NCBI RefSeq assembly: GCF_001705435.1
Contig: NZ_MDEN01000058.1
Span: forward strand, 62,001 to 126,000
DNA length: 64,000 nt
Origin: Pseudomonas graminis
Lineage (GTDB): Bacteria; Pseudomonadota; Gammaproteobacteria; Pseudomonadales; Pseudomonadaceae
Reading direction: 5' to 3'
Shown in pieces: positions 1 through 10,161 of the stretch; within the stretch, counting starts at the first letter, position 1; each line of letters opens with the position of its first letter. Below the pieces are notes generated by a model. It worked only from the letters and a program-made list of their open reading frames with translations. It did no database searches and was not told the origin of the DNA. The position numbers were made by a program, and so were the translations under genes.

Positions 1-336
1 TGCGGCGTGCCCACCGGGCGCATCGACATGATGGCCTTCGGGCTCGGCTCCGGCATTGCCGGCCTGGGCGGCGTGGCACTCAGCCAAATTGGCAACGTCG
101 GTCCTGACCTGGGCCAGAGCTACATCATCGACTCCTTCCTCGTGGTCGTGCTCGGCGGCGTCGGGCAACTGGCCGGCAGCGTCACCGCAGCCTTCGGGCT
201 GGGCATCGCCAACAAGATTCTCGAACCGCAGATCGGCGCGGTACTGGGCAAGATCCTGATCCTGGCGCTGATCATTCTGTTCATTCAGAAACGTCCGCAA
301 GGCCTCTTCGCACTCAAAGGACGGGTGATCGACTGA
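1..336 (+). CDS. urtB: urea ABC transporter permease UrtB, C-terminal part
   Basis: Partial gene: the open frame runs in from the window edge and ends at a TGA at 334-336, leaving 111 C-terminal residues. They contain hydrophobic segments typical of a LivH-type permease (VVVLGGVGQLAGS, ILILALIILFI) and end RPQGLFALKG, the usual end of UrtB. The protein is one of two inner-membrane permease subunits of the ATP-driven urea importer. The following urtC start overlaps this stop (TGATG), so the two are translationally coupled. The order urtB-C-D-E just upstream of ureD and ureA supports urea, rather than branched-chain amino acids, as substrate. Promoter and urtA lie outside the window. Confidence 0.93.
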   Translation, partial: CGVPTGRIDMMAFGLGSGIAGLGGVALSQIGNVGPDLGQSYIIDSFLVVVLGGVGQLAGSVTAAFGLGIANKILEPQIGAVLGKILILALIILFIQKRPQGLFALKGRVID

Positions 337-1415
337 TGAATCAGCCATTGATGGTCACTGCCGCGCAACGCGCCGGCACCCAAGTCACGGTCGCGGTCGG
401 GGTGGTGATTCTTGCCTTGCTGATCGCCCTGCCGTTGCTGTCCCTGCTGCCCGAGAGCAACAGCCTGCAAGTCTCGGCCTACACCCTGACGCTGGTGGGC
501 AAAATCCTCTGCTACGCGATCGTTGCCCTGGCACTGGATCTGGTCTGGGGTTACGCGGGCCTGTTGTCCCTGGGCCACGGGCTGTTCTTCGCGCTGGGCG
601 GTTACGCGATGGGCATGTACCTGATGCGCGAAGCGTCGGGCGACGGTCTGCCGGCGTTCATGACCTTTCTGTCGTGGACCGAACTGCCGTGGTACTGGGT
701 CGGCACCCAGCATTTCCTCTGGGCCATGTGCCTGGTGGTCCTGGCGCCGGGGTTGCTGGCACTGGTGTTCGGCTTCTTCGCCTTCCGCTCGCGGATCAAG
801 GGCGTGTACTTCTCGATCATGACCCAGGCACTGACCTTCGCCGGCATGCTGCTGTTTTTCCGCAACGAAACCGGCTTTGGCGGCAACAACGGTTTCACCA
901 ACTTCCGCAGCATTCTGGGGTTCAGCATCACCTCCCAGGGCACTCGCGCGGTGTTGTTTCTGCTGACGGTGGCGCTGCTGGCGGGCAGCCTGTTTGTCGG
1001 CTGGCGTCTGGCCCGCAGCAAGTTCGGTCGTGTGTTGACCGCCGTGCGCGATGCGGAGAACCGTTTGATGTTCTGCGGCTACGATCCGCGCGGTTTCAAG
1101 CTGTTTGTCTGGGTGTTGAGCGCCGTGCTGTGCGGGCTGGCCGGGGCGTTGTACGTGCCGCAGGTGGGCATCATCAACCCGAGCGAAATGTCGCCGACCA
1201 ACTCCATTGAAGCGGCCGTCTGGGTCGCCCTGGGCGGTCGCGGCACGCTGATCGGCCCACTGCTCGGCGCCGGTCTGGTCAATGGCATGAAGAGTTGGTT
1301 CACCGTGGCCTTCCCGGAATACTGGCTGTTCTTCCTCGGCGCGCTGTTCATCGTGGTGACGCTGTACCTGCCCAAGGGCGTGATCGGCCTGATCAAAAAA
1401 AGGGGCGAGCAATGA
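336..1415 (+). CDS. urtC: urea ABC transporter permease UrtC
   Basis: A 359-residue LivM-type inner-membrane permease, the second channel subunit of the urea importer. About eight to ten hydrophobic segments are visible, starting with VTVAVGVVILALLIALPLLS near residue 20. The conserved cytoplasmic loop for the ATPases (FGRVLTAVRDAENRLMFCGY) is near residues 230-250. UrtC proteins are longer than ordinary LivM at this N-terminus, and this length fits UrtC. The ATG overlaps the urtB stop by one base and the gene's own stop overlaps the urtD ATG (ATGA), so urtBCD is one tightly coupled operon. Function follows from family and context. Confidence 0.94.
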   Translation: MNQPLMVTAAQRAGTQVTVAVGVVILALLIALPLLSLLPESNSLQVSAYTLTLVGKILCYAIVALALDLVWGYAGLLSLGHGLFFALGGYAMGMYLMREASGDGLPAFMTFLSWTELPWYWVGTQHFLWAMCLVVLAPGLLALVFGFFAFRSRIKGVYFSIMTQALTFAGMLLFFRNETGFGGNNGFTNFRSILGFSITSQGTRAVLFLLTVALLAGSLFVGWRLARSKFGRVLTAVRDAENRLMFCGYDPRGFKLFVWVLSAVLCGLAGALYVPQVGIINPSEMSPTNSIEAAVWVALGGRGTLIGPLLGAGLVNGMKSWFTVAFPEYWLFFLGALFIVVTLYLPKGVIGLIKKRGEQ

Positions 1416-2266
1416 AAAGCACTCCGACGCCCGCATTCGACCCAGTGCTCGACCCGAACAGCGACGCCGGCACCAGCCGCGACGCCATCGGCCTTGGCCA
1501 GGTCGCCGGCAAAGGACTGAACACCTTGCACGGCACGATCCTGACGCTGGAAGACATCAGCGTCAGTTTCGACGGTTTCAAGGCCCTCAACGATCTGAAT
1601 CTGTACATCCGCGTCGGCGAGCTGCGTTGCATCATCGGCCCCAACGGCGCGGGCAAGACCACGCTGATGGACGTGATCACCGGCAAGACCCGCCCCAGTC
1701 ACGGCAAGGCCTGGTTCGGCGAAACCCTCGATCTGACCAAGATGAGCGAAGTGCAGATCGCCCAGGCCGGCATCGGCCGCAAGTTTCAGAAACCGACGGT
1801 GTTTGAAGCGCTGAGCGTGTTCGAAAACCTGGAGTTGGCGCAGAAGACCGACAAATCGGTGTGGGCCAGCCTGCGGGCAAAGCTCAATGGCGAACAGCGC
1901 GACCGCATCGACGAGGTGCTGGAGACCATTCGCCTGAGCGCGTCGATGTCGCGCCTCGCCGGGCTGTTGTCCCACGGTCAGAAGCAGTTTCTGGAGATCG
2001 GCATGTTGCTGGTCCAGGACCCGCAACTGCTGCTGCTCGACGAGCCTGTCGCCGGCATGACCGACGCCGAAACCGAATTCACCGCCGAGCTGTTCAAGAG
2101 CCTGGCCGGCAAGCACTCGCTGATGGTGGTCGAGCACGACATGGGTTTCGTCGGCAGCATCGCCGACCACGTCACCGTCCTGCACCAGGGCAGCGTGCTG
2201 GCGGAAGGATCGCTGGAAGACGTGCAGGCGGATGAAAGAGTTATCGAAGTGTATTTGGGGCGGTAA
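1412..2266 (+). CDS. urtD: urea ABC transporter ATP-binding protein UrtD
   Basis: A 284-residue LivG-type ATPase of the urea importer. The ATG at 1412 is chosen because it forms a 4-base ATGA overlap with the urtC stop; an upstream in-frame ATG at 1295 lies inside urtC. Walker A (GPNGAGKTT) is at residues 76-84. The signature is LSHGQKQ instead of LSGGQ, and Walker B/D-loop is LLLLDEPVAGM. Before the ABC domain there is a roughly 40-residue polar, proline-rich extension that LivG proteins lack and some Pseudomonas UrtD proteins have. It energises urea uptake together with UrtE. Confidence 0.94.
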   Translation: MKSTPTPAFDPVLDPNSDAGTSRDAIGLGQVAGKGLNTLHGTILTLEDISVSFDGFKALNDLNLYIRVGELRCIIGPNGAGKTTLMDVITGKTRPSHGKAWFGETLDLTKMSEVQIAQAGIGRKFQKPTVFEALSVFENLELAQKTDKSVWASLRAKLNGEQRDRIDEVLETIRLSASMSRLAGLLSHGQKQFLEIGMLLVQDPQLLLLDEPVAGMTDAETEFTAELFKSLAGKHSLMVVEHDMGFVGSIADHVTVLHQGSVLAEGSLEDVQADERVIEVYLGR

Positions 2267-2278
2267 ACCGCCCAGCGG

Positions 2279-2347
2279 CAAGCTTTTAGCTGCAAGCGGC
2301 GAGCTGAAGCCAAACGCATGACCCGCTTTTTCTTGCAGCTTGCAGCT
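2279..2347. repeat. short AGCTTGCAGCTTG-type intergenic repeat
   Basis: The urtD-urtE gap carries interleaved copies of TAGCTGCAAGC / GCTTGCAGCT that can pair with each other. The same word family recurs at 5968-6066 and 55704-55792. This is a dispersed pseudomonad intergenic repeat, not coding; an apparent start at 2318 within it is not the urtE start. Confidence 0.6.
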
Positions 2348-2368
2348 GATGAATCCGAGGAAATCAAA

Positions 2369-3067
2369 TTGTTAACCGTCACTCAGCTGCATCAATTCTA
2401 CGGCGGCAGCCACATCCTCCGCGGCCTGTCGTTTGACGTGAAAATCGGCGAGGTCACGTGCCTGCTCGGTCGCAACGGTGTGGGCAAGACCACGCTGTTG
2501 AAAGTGCTGATGGGGCTGCTGCCCGCCAAAGAAGGCGTTGTGCAGTGGGAAGGCAAGACGATCACCGGTTTCAAGCCCCACCAGCGCGTGCATTCCGGCA
2601 TCGCCTACGTGCCCCAGGGCCGGGAGATTTTCGGGCGGCTGACCGTTGAGGAAAACCTGCTGATGGGCCTGTCACGCTTTCCGGGATCGGAGGCGAAGGA
2701 AGTCCCGGCGTTCATCTACGAGCTGTTCCCGGTGTTGCTGCAGATGAAGCACCGGCGCGGTGGCGACCTGTCCGGCGGTCAACAACAGCAACTGGCGATC
2801 GGTCGCGCCCTCGCCAGTCGCCCTCGCCTGCTGATTCTCGACGAACCCACCGAAGGCATTCAGCCGTCGGTGATCAAGGAGATCGGCGCGGTGATCAAAA
2901 AGCTCGCCGCCCGCGGTGACATGGCAATCCTGCTGGTCGAGCAGTTCTACGACTTTGCCGCCGAGCTGGCGGATCAGTACATCGTCATGTCCCGCGGCGA
3001 GATCGTCCAGCAAGGGCGCGGCGGTAACATGGAGGCCGAAGGCGTTCGGGGTCTGGTCACCATCTAA
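2369..3067 (+). CDS. urtE: urea ABC transporter ATP-binding protein UrtE
   Basis: A 232-residue LivF-type ATPase completing the urea importer. The start is taken as TTG at 2369, preceded by CCGAGGAAA; this gives the usual UrtE N-terminus (LTVTQLHQFYGGSHILRG) and length. The in-frame ATG at 2318 would add 17 residues encoded by repeat sequence. Walker A GRNGVGKTT is at residues 34-42, the signature is LSGGQQQQ, and Walker B is LLILDEPTEGIQP; the EGIQP wording is typical of UrtE. Unlike urtB-C-D it is separated from its upstream neighbour by about 100 bases of repeat, and ureD follows after 53 bases. Confidence 0.93.
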   Translation: MLTVTQLHQFYGGSHILRGLSFDVKIGEVTCLLGRNGVGKTTLLKVLMGLLPAKEGVVQWEGKTITGFKPHQRVHSGIAYVPQGREIFGRLTVEENLLMGLSRFPGSEAKEVPAFIYELFPVLLQMKHRRGGDLSGGQQQQLAIGRALASRPRLLILDEPTEGIQPSVIKEIGAVIKKLAARGDMAILLVEQFYDFAAELADQYIVMSRGEIVQQGRGGNMEAEGVRGLVTI

Positions 3068-3120
3068 TTAATGCGCCGATCAGCTAAGGTACGGTCCTTG
3101 GATAACACGATAATCGACTT

Positions 3121-3966
3121 ATGAATCTTCCTGCCCACACCGCCCTGTTCACCCCCAGCTGGCATGCCGAGCTGGAGTTGGCGTATGGGCGTTTCGGCGA
3201 CAGCACGCGCCCGACGCAACGACGCCACAAAGGTCCGTTGCGGGTGCAAAAGCACCTGTACGCGGAAGGCCCGCAGGTCTGCCAGCACATCATCGTTCAC
3301 CCGCCGGGCGGCATTGCCGGCGGCGATCGGCTGGACATCAGCGCCAGCGTCGGCGCCAACGCCTGGGCGCAATTGACCAGCCCCGGCGCAGCGAAGTGGT
3401 ACCGCGCGGCGGGTCCGGCCTATCAGCAACTGGACATAAACGTCTCTGCAGGCGGCACGCTGGAATGGCTGCCGCAGGAATCCATCGTCTTCAGCGAAGC
3501 CAAGGCTGAACTGACCACGCAGATCGATCTGGAAGGCGACGCCCGGCTGTTCTATTGGGACGTGGTTGCGCTGGGCCGGCCGGCCAGTGGGGAGCGTTTC
3601 GATCAGGGCCACTTTCAGGCGCATCTGGATATCCGGCGTGACGGCAAGCTGTTGTGGCACGAGCGCCAGCGCATCGTCGGCAATGACGGCTTGCTGGATT
3701 CGCCTATCGGCCTGTGCGGCAAACCGGTGTTCGCGACGCTGATCGTGACCGGGGAAATCGATGCTGAATTGATGGAGCGCTGCCGCGAGTTGGCCGCACA
3801 TTCAGCCGTGCGCGGCGACCTCAGCCAGTTGCCCGGTTTGATCATCGCCCGCTGCCTGGCAGACGAAGCCCTGCACGCGCGGGCCTGGCTGATTGAATTA
3901 TGGAAGCTGCTGCGCCCTGCCCTGTTGGGCCGGGAGGCGGTGGCGCCGAGGATTTGGAGTACCTAA
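3121..3966 (+). CDS. ureD: urease accessory protein UreD
   Basis: A 281-residue UreD (UreH) urease maturation protein. With UreF and UreG it forms the apourease-bound complex through which nickel reaches the active site and the lysine is carbamylated. Family features are [14 protein letters not shown] near residues 36-49, [16 protein letters not shown] near 58-73 and the central [12 protein letters not shown] segment. The ATG at 3121 gives the normal length. It lies between urtE and ureA on the same strand. A REPIN separates it from ureA, so ureA may have its own promoter or depend on read-through. Confidence 0.95.
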   Translation: MNLPAHTALFTPSWHAELELAYGRFGDSTRPTQRRHKGPLRVQKHLYAEGPQVCQHIIVHPPGGIAGGDRLDISASVGANAWAQLTSPGAAKWYRAAGPAYQQLDINVSAGGTLEWLPQESIVFSEAKAELTTQIDLEGDARLFYWDVVALGRPASGERFDQGHFQAHLDIRRDGKLLWHERQRIVGNDGLLDSPIGLCGKPVFATLIVTGEIDAELMERCRELAAHSAVRGDLSQLPGLIIARCLADEALHARAWLIELWKLLRPALLGREAVAPRIWST

Positions 3967-3980
3967 ACGAAACTGGCCAT

Positions 3981-4115
3981 CTGTAGGAGCGTGGCTTGTC
4001 CCGCGATCGGCGACGAAGTCGTCGTAAACCGGCCCATACGGTCCTCATGACAGATCGAAGGACGGCCATGACTGCCGCTTCGCGTCAGATCGCGGGACAA
4101 GCCACGCTCCTACAG
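3981..4115. repeat. REPIN, TGTAGGAGCGTGGCTTGTCC family
   Basis: Two REP copies face each other: CTGTAGGAGCGTGGCTTGTC at 3981-4000, continuing CCGCGATC, and its exact reverse complement ending CCACGCTCCTACAG at 4115. About 80 bases lie between. The same family occurs at 34746-34878. As a transcript it would fold into a long hairpin between ureD and ureA, which could stabilise or partly end the upstream message. Confidence 0.9.
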
Positions 4116-4162
4116 AGTTTGCGGCGATTTCTCTATTCGGAACTTAATAACGGACAAAACCC

Positions 4163-4465
4163 ATGGATCTGACCCCACGCGAAAAAGACAAGATGCTGAT
4201 CTTCACCGCAGGCCTGGTCGCCGAGCGACGGCTGGCACGCGGTGTGAAGCTTAATTACCCGGAAGCGATGGCCTTCATCTCCGCCGCCCTGCTGGAAGGT
4301 GCGCGTGACGGCCAGACCGTCGCCGACCTGATGCACTACGGCACCACCCTGCTGACCCGTGACCAGGTGATGGAAGGCATCCCGGAAATGATCCCGGAGA
4401 TCCAGGTCGAGGCGACCTTCCCGGATGGCACCAAGCTGGTCACCGTGCATCAGCCGATTGCCTGA
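4163..4465 (+). CDS. ureA: urease subunit gamma
   Basis: A 100-residue urease gamma subunit, the smallest of the three structural chains of the (alpha-beta-gamma)3 enzyme that hydrolyses urea to ammonia and carbamate. It begins [20 protein letters not shown] and has the conserved [12 protein letters not shown] and [15 protein letters not shown] segments, ending at the standard position. It holds no metal ligands; those are in UreC. In many bacteria ureB follows directly, but here two acetyltransferase genes lie between ureA and ureB, a layout I recall from other Pseudomonas. Confidence 0.97.
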   Translation: MDLTPREKDKMLIFTAGLVAERRLARGVKLNYPEAMAFISAALLEGARDGQTVADLMHYGTTLLTRDQVMEGIPEMIPEIQVEATFPDGTKLVTVHQPIA

Positions 4466-4526
4466 ACGGCCCATTGAACCTGAGAAGCCCGTTGAAACAG
4501 CCACACAGGAACCCGTGGAAACGAAC

Positions 4527-5943
<1,417 letters not shown>

Positions 5944-5967
5944 AACGCGTTCACTTTCCAGCCAGGT

Positions 5968-6066
5968 CAAGCTGCAAGCGCCAAGCCACAAGCGCCAAGC
6001 ACAGCAGTCCGCGGCGTACACAACATTCGCTTTTACTTGCCGCTTGCCGCTTGAGGCTTGCCGCTT
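5968..6066. repeat. CAAGCTGCAAGC / GCTTGCCGCTTG inverted repeat cluster
   Basis: The ureB-ureC gap holds direct words CAAGCTGCAAGCGCCAAGCC and, about 60 bases on, the complementary CTTGCCGCTTGCCGCTTGAG. The halves can pair into a long imperfect hairpin. Same word family as 2279-2347 and 55704-55792. No gene is seen in it. Confidence 0.65.
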
Positions 6067-6084
6067 TGATTCGAGGAACGAAGT

Positions 6085-7785
6085 ATGAAGATCAGCCGAC
6101 AAGCCTACGCCGACATGTTCGGCCCCACTGTCGGCGACCGTGTGCGTCTGGCCGACACCGAGCTGTGGATCGAGGTCGAGCAGGATTTCACCGTCTATGG
6201 CGAGGAAGTGAAGTTCGGCGGCGGCAAGGTCATTCGTGACGGCATGGGCCAGGGCCAGGGCGTGGCTGCCGAAGTCGTCGACACGCTGATCACCAACGCG
6301 CTGATCGTCGATCACTGGGGCATCGTCAAAGCCGATGTCGGCCTCAAGGGCGGGCGCATCGCAGCCATCGGCAAGGCCGGCAACCCGGACATTCAGCCCG
6401 GGGTGACCATCGCCATCGGCGCCGCCACCGAAGTTATCGCTGGCGAAGGCATGATCCTCACCGCCGGTGGCGTCGACACGCACATCCACTTCATCTGCCC
6501 GCAGCAGATCGAAGAAGCGCTGATGAGCGGCGTCACCACCATGATCGGCGGCGGCACCGGCCCGGCGACGGGCACCAACGCAACCACGGTCACGCCCGGC
6601 AAGTGGCACATGATGCGCATGTTGCAGGCTGCCGAAGCGTTCCCCATGAACATCGGCTTTACCGGCAAGGGCAACGTCAGCCTGCCCGAGCCGCTGATCG
6701 AACAGGTCAAGGCCGGCGCCATCGGTCTCAAGCTGCACGAAGACTGGGGCACCACGCCTGCGGCCATCGATAACTGCCTGAGCGTCGCCGATCAGTACGA
6801 CGTGCAGGTGGCTATCCACACCGACACGCTAAACGAGTCCGGCTTCGTCGAAACCACTCTGGGGGCGTTCAAGAACCGCACCATTCACACCTACCACACC
6901 GAAGGCGCCGGCGGCGGTCATGCTCCGGACATCATCAAGGCCTGCGGCTTCCCTAACGTGCTGCCGAGCTCGACCAACCCGACCCGGCCGTTCACCCGCA
7001 ACACCATCGACGAGCACCTGGACATGCTGATGGTCTGCCATCACCTGGACCCGAGCATCGCCGAAGACGTCGCGTTCGCCGAGAGCCGCATCCGCCGCGA
7101 AACCATTGCCGCCGAGGACATCCTTCACGATCTGGGCGCGTTCTCGATGCTCAGCTCCGACAGCCAGGCCATGGGCCGCGTGGGCGAAGTGATCATGCGC
7201 ACCTGGCAGACCGCCGACAAAATGAAACGCCAGCGCGGCCCGCTGCCGGGGGACGGCGAAGGCAACGATAACTTCCGCGCCAAACGCTACATCGCCAAAT
7301 ACACCATCAATCCGGCCATCACCCACGGCATCAGCCATGAAGTGGGCTCCATTGAGGTGGGTAAATGGGCGGACCTGGTGCTCTGGCGCCCGGCCTTCTT
7401 CGGGGTGAAACCGACGCTGATCCTCAAGGGCGGCTCGATTGCCGCCAGCCTGATGGGCGACGCCAACGCCTCGATCCCGACCCCGCAGCCGGTTCACTAC
7501 CGCCCGATGTTTGCCAGCTATGGCAGCTCGTTGCACGCCAGCAGCCTGACCTTCATCAGCCAGGCGGCCTTTGATGCCGGGGTGCCGGAGCAGCTGGGTC
7601 TGAAGAAACAGATCGGCGTGGTCAAGGGCTGCCGCAGCGTCACGAAGGCGGACCTCATCCACAACGACTACCTGCCAAACATCGACGTCGACCCGCAGAC
7701 CTACCAGGTCAAGGCCGACGGCGTGCTGTTGTGGTGCGAGCCGGCGGACGTGCTGCCAATGGCGCAGCGGTATTTTCTGTTTTGA
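6085..7785 (+). CDS. ureC: urease subunit alpha (catalytic)
   Basis: The 566-residue catalytic chain, an amidohydrolase-fold enzyme with a dinuclear nickel centre. GGVDTHIHF supplies the first two histidine nickel ligands. K216 in GLKLHEDWG is the lysine that is carbamylated to bridge the nickels. [10 protein letters not shown] and [14 protein letters not shown] supply the next histidine ligands. [22 protein letters not shown] is the mobile flap with the catalytic histidine. All key residues are present and the length is standard, so active urease is expected once UreDEFG load nickel. It ends the structural operon; maturation genes ureEFG are 14.6 kb downstream. Confidence 0.98.
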   Translation: MKISRQAYADMFGPTVGDRVRLADTELWIEVEQDFTVYGEEVKFGGGKVIRDGMGQGQGVAAEVVDTLITNALIVDHWGIVKADVGLKGGRIAAIGKAGNPDIQPGVTIAIGAATEVIAGEGMILTAGGVDTHIHFICPQQIEEALMSGVTTMIGGGTGPATGTNATTVTPGKWHMMRMLQAAEAFPMNIGFTGKGNVSLPEPLIEQVKAGAIGLKLHEDWGTTPAAIDNCLSVADQYDVQVAIHTDTLNESGFVETTLGAFKNRTIHTYHTEGAGGGHAPDIIKACGFPNVLPSSTNPTRPFTRNTIDEHLDMLMVCHHLDPSIAEDVAFAESRIRRETIAAEDILHDLGAFSMLSSDSQAMGRVGEVIMRTWQTADKMKRQRGPLPGDGEGNDNFRAKRYIAKYTINPAITHGISHEVGSIEVGKWADLVLWRPAFFGVKPTLILKGGSIAASLMGDANASIPTPQPVHYRPMFASYGSSLHASSLTFISQAAFDAGVPEQLGLKKQIGVVKGCRSVTKADLIHNDYLPNIDVDPQTYQVKADGVLLWCEPADVLPMAQRYFLF

Positions 7786-7809
7786 AGACCAAGGGGGGCT
7801 GGTGCCTCC

Positions 7810-8166
7810 CTACGCAATCTTTTCGTCGATTTTCGCCTTCAGCCACTCCTTGGTATTGCTACCGACGACCTCCTCAATCTGGAGAAAGAGGAAGGTCGGC
7901 GCGGACTGAATATCGAAACGCAGGGCGGTTTGCGGATTGCTCCGATAATCGACCTCAAAAAAACTTAGCCCCACCTTGTCGTTGTAGTCGGCTGCCAACT
8001 CCGCAAGCAGCTCGCTTGCCTTCTCGCTTGATCTCTTGAGCTGCTCGCCGGTTGCCTTCACTCCATTGGTGAATAGCACCACCGAAAGGGCTCCGCCCTT
8101 ATCCACCGAAGGCGATAGCCACACGTCTTTGTCAAAATTGTCGTCCGTTAAGGTCATCACGTTCAT
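7810..8166 (-). CDS. thioredoxin-fold protein without CxxC
   Basis: A 118-residue soluble protein. Segments match the thioredoxin fold: an N-terminal LTDDNFDKDVW, a beta strand ALSVVLFTNG, a helix, then VGLSFFEVDYRSNPQTALRFDIQSAPTFLFLQ. The last stretch is the classic 'partner, NPxxAxxFxIxSxPT' region with the cis-proline. Where the redox CxxC should follow the strand the sequence reads TNGVKATGEQL and no cysteine is present anywhere, so disulfide chemistry is excluded. GGGAG lies before the ATG at 8166. It forms a two-gene unit with the small gene upstream (28-base gap) and converges with ureC. Function unknown; a scaffold or binding role is a guess. Confidence 0.72.
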   Translation of the reverse strand: MNVMTLTDDNFDKDVWLSPSVDKGGALSVVLFTNGVKATGEQLKRSSEKASELLAELAADYNDKVGLSFFEVDYRSNPQTALRFDIQSAPTFLFLQIEEVVGSNTKEWLKAKIDEKIA

Positions 8167-8194
8167 GGTCAGCTCCCTGATTAGCTCGTGGACA

Positions 8195-8449
8195 TCAAGT
8201 GTCCAGTTTCGACATGAACGTCTTGCCCGGCTCGACCATCCCCAACGCCTGCAATGTGTCGTTGAATGCCCCGACCAAGCCCATGTCCTGTTCAGACGCT
8301 TTCTTGTCGATGGACTGCCGGACCGCCAGATAAAACGTTAACTTTCCCAGCGATACGCCGTCGTTTGACGAGTGCTTTGCATCACCCAGCTTTTCTGCAA
8401 AGAGCTGTATCTGATCGTTGATGAATTGTTTGAAGGCCACGACATCCAT
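8195..8449 (-). CDS. small hypothetical protein, partner of CxxC-less thioredoxin-like gene
   Basis: An 84-residue protein with start ATG at 8449 (MDVVAFKQFINDQIQLFAEKLG) preceded by TTGGAGATGGAAC; an in-frame start at 8494 has poorer support. The translation is polar and mostly helical by eye (VAFKQFINDQIQLFAEKL, GLVGAFNDTLQALGMVEPGKTF), with no signal peptide, membrane segment or cysteine. I do not recognise a family. It precedes the thioredoxin-like gene on the same strand and is divergent from the histidine kinase at 8674, sharing a 225-base promoter region. A role with its neighbour is inferred from position only. Confidence 0.6.
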   Translation of the reverse strand: MDVVAFKQFINDQIQLFAEKLGDAKHSSNDGVSLGKLTFYLAVRQSIDKKASEQDMGLVGAFNDTLQALGMVEPGKTFMSKLDT

Positions 8450-8673
8450 GTTCCATCTCCAAGTAGCGCATATGATCGTGCCAGCTCCTTCCACTTCGCT
8501 TAAAGATGGCCGCGCTGGCGTCCAATACAGATTCCGCCTCTGGAAAAGTATCGTCTACTGTCATAAATGACAGTGCTGCCCAGCCCCCAATGTAAATCCG
8601 TGATGCTTCCTGCAACAACATGGCGGTACTATGCGCGCTCTCATTCAGCGCCCCGGCAGCAAGGTAGTTCCCC

Positions 8674-9807
8674 ATGCGTCTTTCGGACTTCATCGTTCAG
8701 AATGTGGATCGCATCGTCGATGAGTGGGAACGGTTTGCGGCCACGCTGACGCCCGCCGCCGCCCAGATGAGTTCAGCCGAGCTGCGCGACCATGCCGAGG
8801 CGATCCTGCTCGCGGCGGCGCGTGACATGAACACCGCTCAGACCAAAGCCGAACGCATCGCCAAGGCGCAGGGCGAAGACATCGGCAAAACCCCGACACT
8901 CGATCAGGCCGCCTCCAGTCATGGTGAGTTGCGCCATATCGTCGGGTTTGACCTGGTGCAGATGACTTCAGAGTTCCGCCACCTTCGGGCCACGGTCGTG
9001 CGCTTCTGGGCAGAAAACCAGATAGATCCACAGGTCAGTCACATCACCGACATGATCCGCTTCAACGAAGCCATCGATGAAGCCCTGGCCGAGTCGACGG
9101 CGGCCTACGCCGATCGCGTGACACGTTCCCGTGACATCTTTCTTGCCATTCTCGGTCATGACCTGCGCGCGCCCTTGCAGGCCATCGGTATGTCGTCCGA
9201 AGTGCTGATGCGCAAGACCACGCTGGCAGACGCCGAGCTTGGGTACATCAAACGCATCAAAAGCAGCAGTTTGTTGATGGGGACAATGATCAGCGACTTG
9301 CTGGAGTTTGTTCGCAGCCGTCTCGGCGTCACGCTGCCGGTCGAGCGCAAACCCATGGAGATGACCCTGGCCTGCCGCGAGGCCATCGACGCGGCCACGG
9401 CAGGACAGCCCGATTGCAACGCCGTGTTCACCAGCACCGGTGACACCCGGGGCGAGTGGGATCGGGCACGCATCGCACAGTTGCTGCAAAACCTGATTGG
9501 CAATGCCTTGCAGCATGGCGCGGCGACGCGGCAGGTCACCGTGAAGCTCACCGGCAGCGAAAACCATGTGAGCCTCTCGGTGCATAACGGCGGCGAGCCT
9601 ATCGCGGAGGAAGCCATCGGCAGCATCTTCGACCCGCTGGTCCGCTCGGCCAACGAAAAAACCGGCATCCACAACCCTTCCACCAGCCTGGGCCTGGGGT
9701 TGTTCATCGTGAAAGAGGTGGTGAATGCCCATAACGGCAGCATCACAGTTGTGTCCAACGTCGGAGACGGCACGACGTTTAACGTGGAATTGCCGAAGAA
9801 AGGTTAA
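8674..9807 (+). CDS. cytoplasmic sensor histidine kinase with RsbRD_N-like N-terminus
   Basis: A 377-residue kinase with no transmembrane segments. Residues 1 to about 140 are helical (SDFIVQNVDRIVDEWERFAATL) and resemble the RsbRD_N domain seen in stress-type soluble sensors. HisKA follows with the phospho-acceptor H162 in LGHDLRAPLQ. HATPase_c shows N-box NLIGNALQHG, G1 SVHNGGEPI, F and G2 LGLGLFIVKEVVNAHNG. GCAAGGTAGTTCCCC precedes the start. No response regulator is adjacent, so it is an orphan kinase; the signal is unknown and probably cytoplasmic. Confidence 0.88.
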   Translation: MRLSDFIVQNVDRIVDEWERFAATLTPAAAQMSSAELRDHAEAILLAAARDMNTAQTKAERIAKAQGEDIGKTPTLDQAASSHGELRHIVGFDLVQMTSEFRHLRATVVRFWAENQIDPQVSHITDMIRFNEAIDEALAESTAAYADRVTRSRDIFLAILGHDLRAPLQAIGMSSEVLMRKTTLADAELGYIKRIKSSSLLMGTMISDLLEFVRSRLGVTLPVERKPMEMTLACREAIDAATAGQPDCNAVFTSTGDTRGEWDRARIAQLLQNLIGNALQHGAATRQVTVKLTGSENHVSLSVHNGGEPIAEEAIGSIFDPLVRSANEKTGIHNPSTSLGLGLFIVKEVVNAHNGSITVVSNVGDGTTFNVELPKKG

Positions 9808-9862
9808 TAAGCGTTGAGCAGCGAGCACAACCCGTGTGGGGAGTGAGCTTCAGTCCAGCGCT

Positions 9863-10159
9863 TCAATCCACAAACCGCCCCAGCCGCTGCCTGAGCATGC
9901 GGTTTTCCGCCCTGACGTGTTCGAGCTCTTGCAGAAGGTCCAGCGCCAAAGCGACGCCGTCCCATTCCAGCTGCAATTCGCGATGCAATTTGACCGCACG
10001 CCTGCCGATCGACAACGCGGCACTGTCGAACAGCCACTCATCCGGCTGCCTTCCCTGGGGTTCGAGAATGCCGTGCTCGACAATCTCGATGACGAAGGCG
10101 GCCGGCAGGTCGACCACCTCACAGAACTCCTGCATGTCTATGACCAGGGTATTGCTCAT
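9863..10159 (-). CDS. cbpM: chaperone modulator CbpM
   Basis: A 98-residue CbpM family protein (MSNTLVIDMQEFCEVVDLP), related to the MerR-like CbpM/Hsc20 modulators. In E. coli CbpM binds the J domain of CbpA and blocks both its DNA binding and its co-chaperone work. The C-terminus ALDLLQELEHVRAENRMLRQRL is a predicted coiled coil. It starts two bases after the cbpA stop, in the same order as E. coli cbpAM, so expression is coupled and the inhibitor is made with its target. Confidence 0.9.
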   Translation of the reverse strand: MSNTLVIDMQEFCEVVDLPAAFVIEIVEHGILEPQGRQPDEWLFDSAALSIGRRAVKLHRELQLEWDGVALALDLLQELEHVRAENRMLRQRLGRFVD

Positions 10160-10161
10160 GA

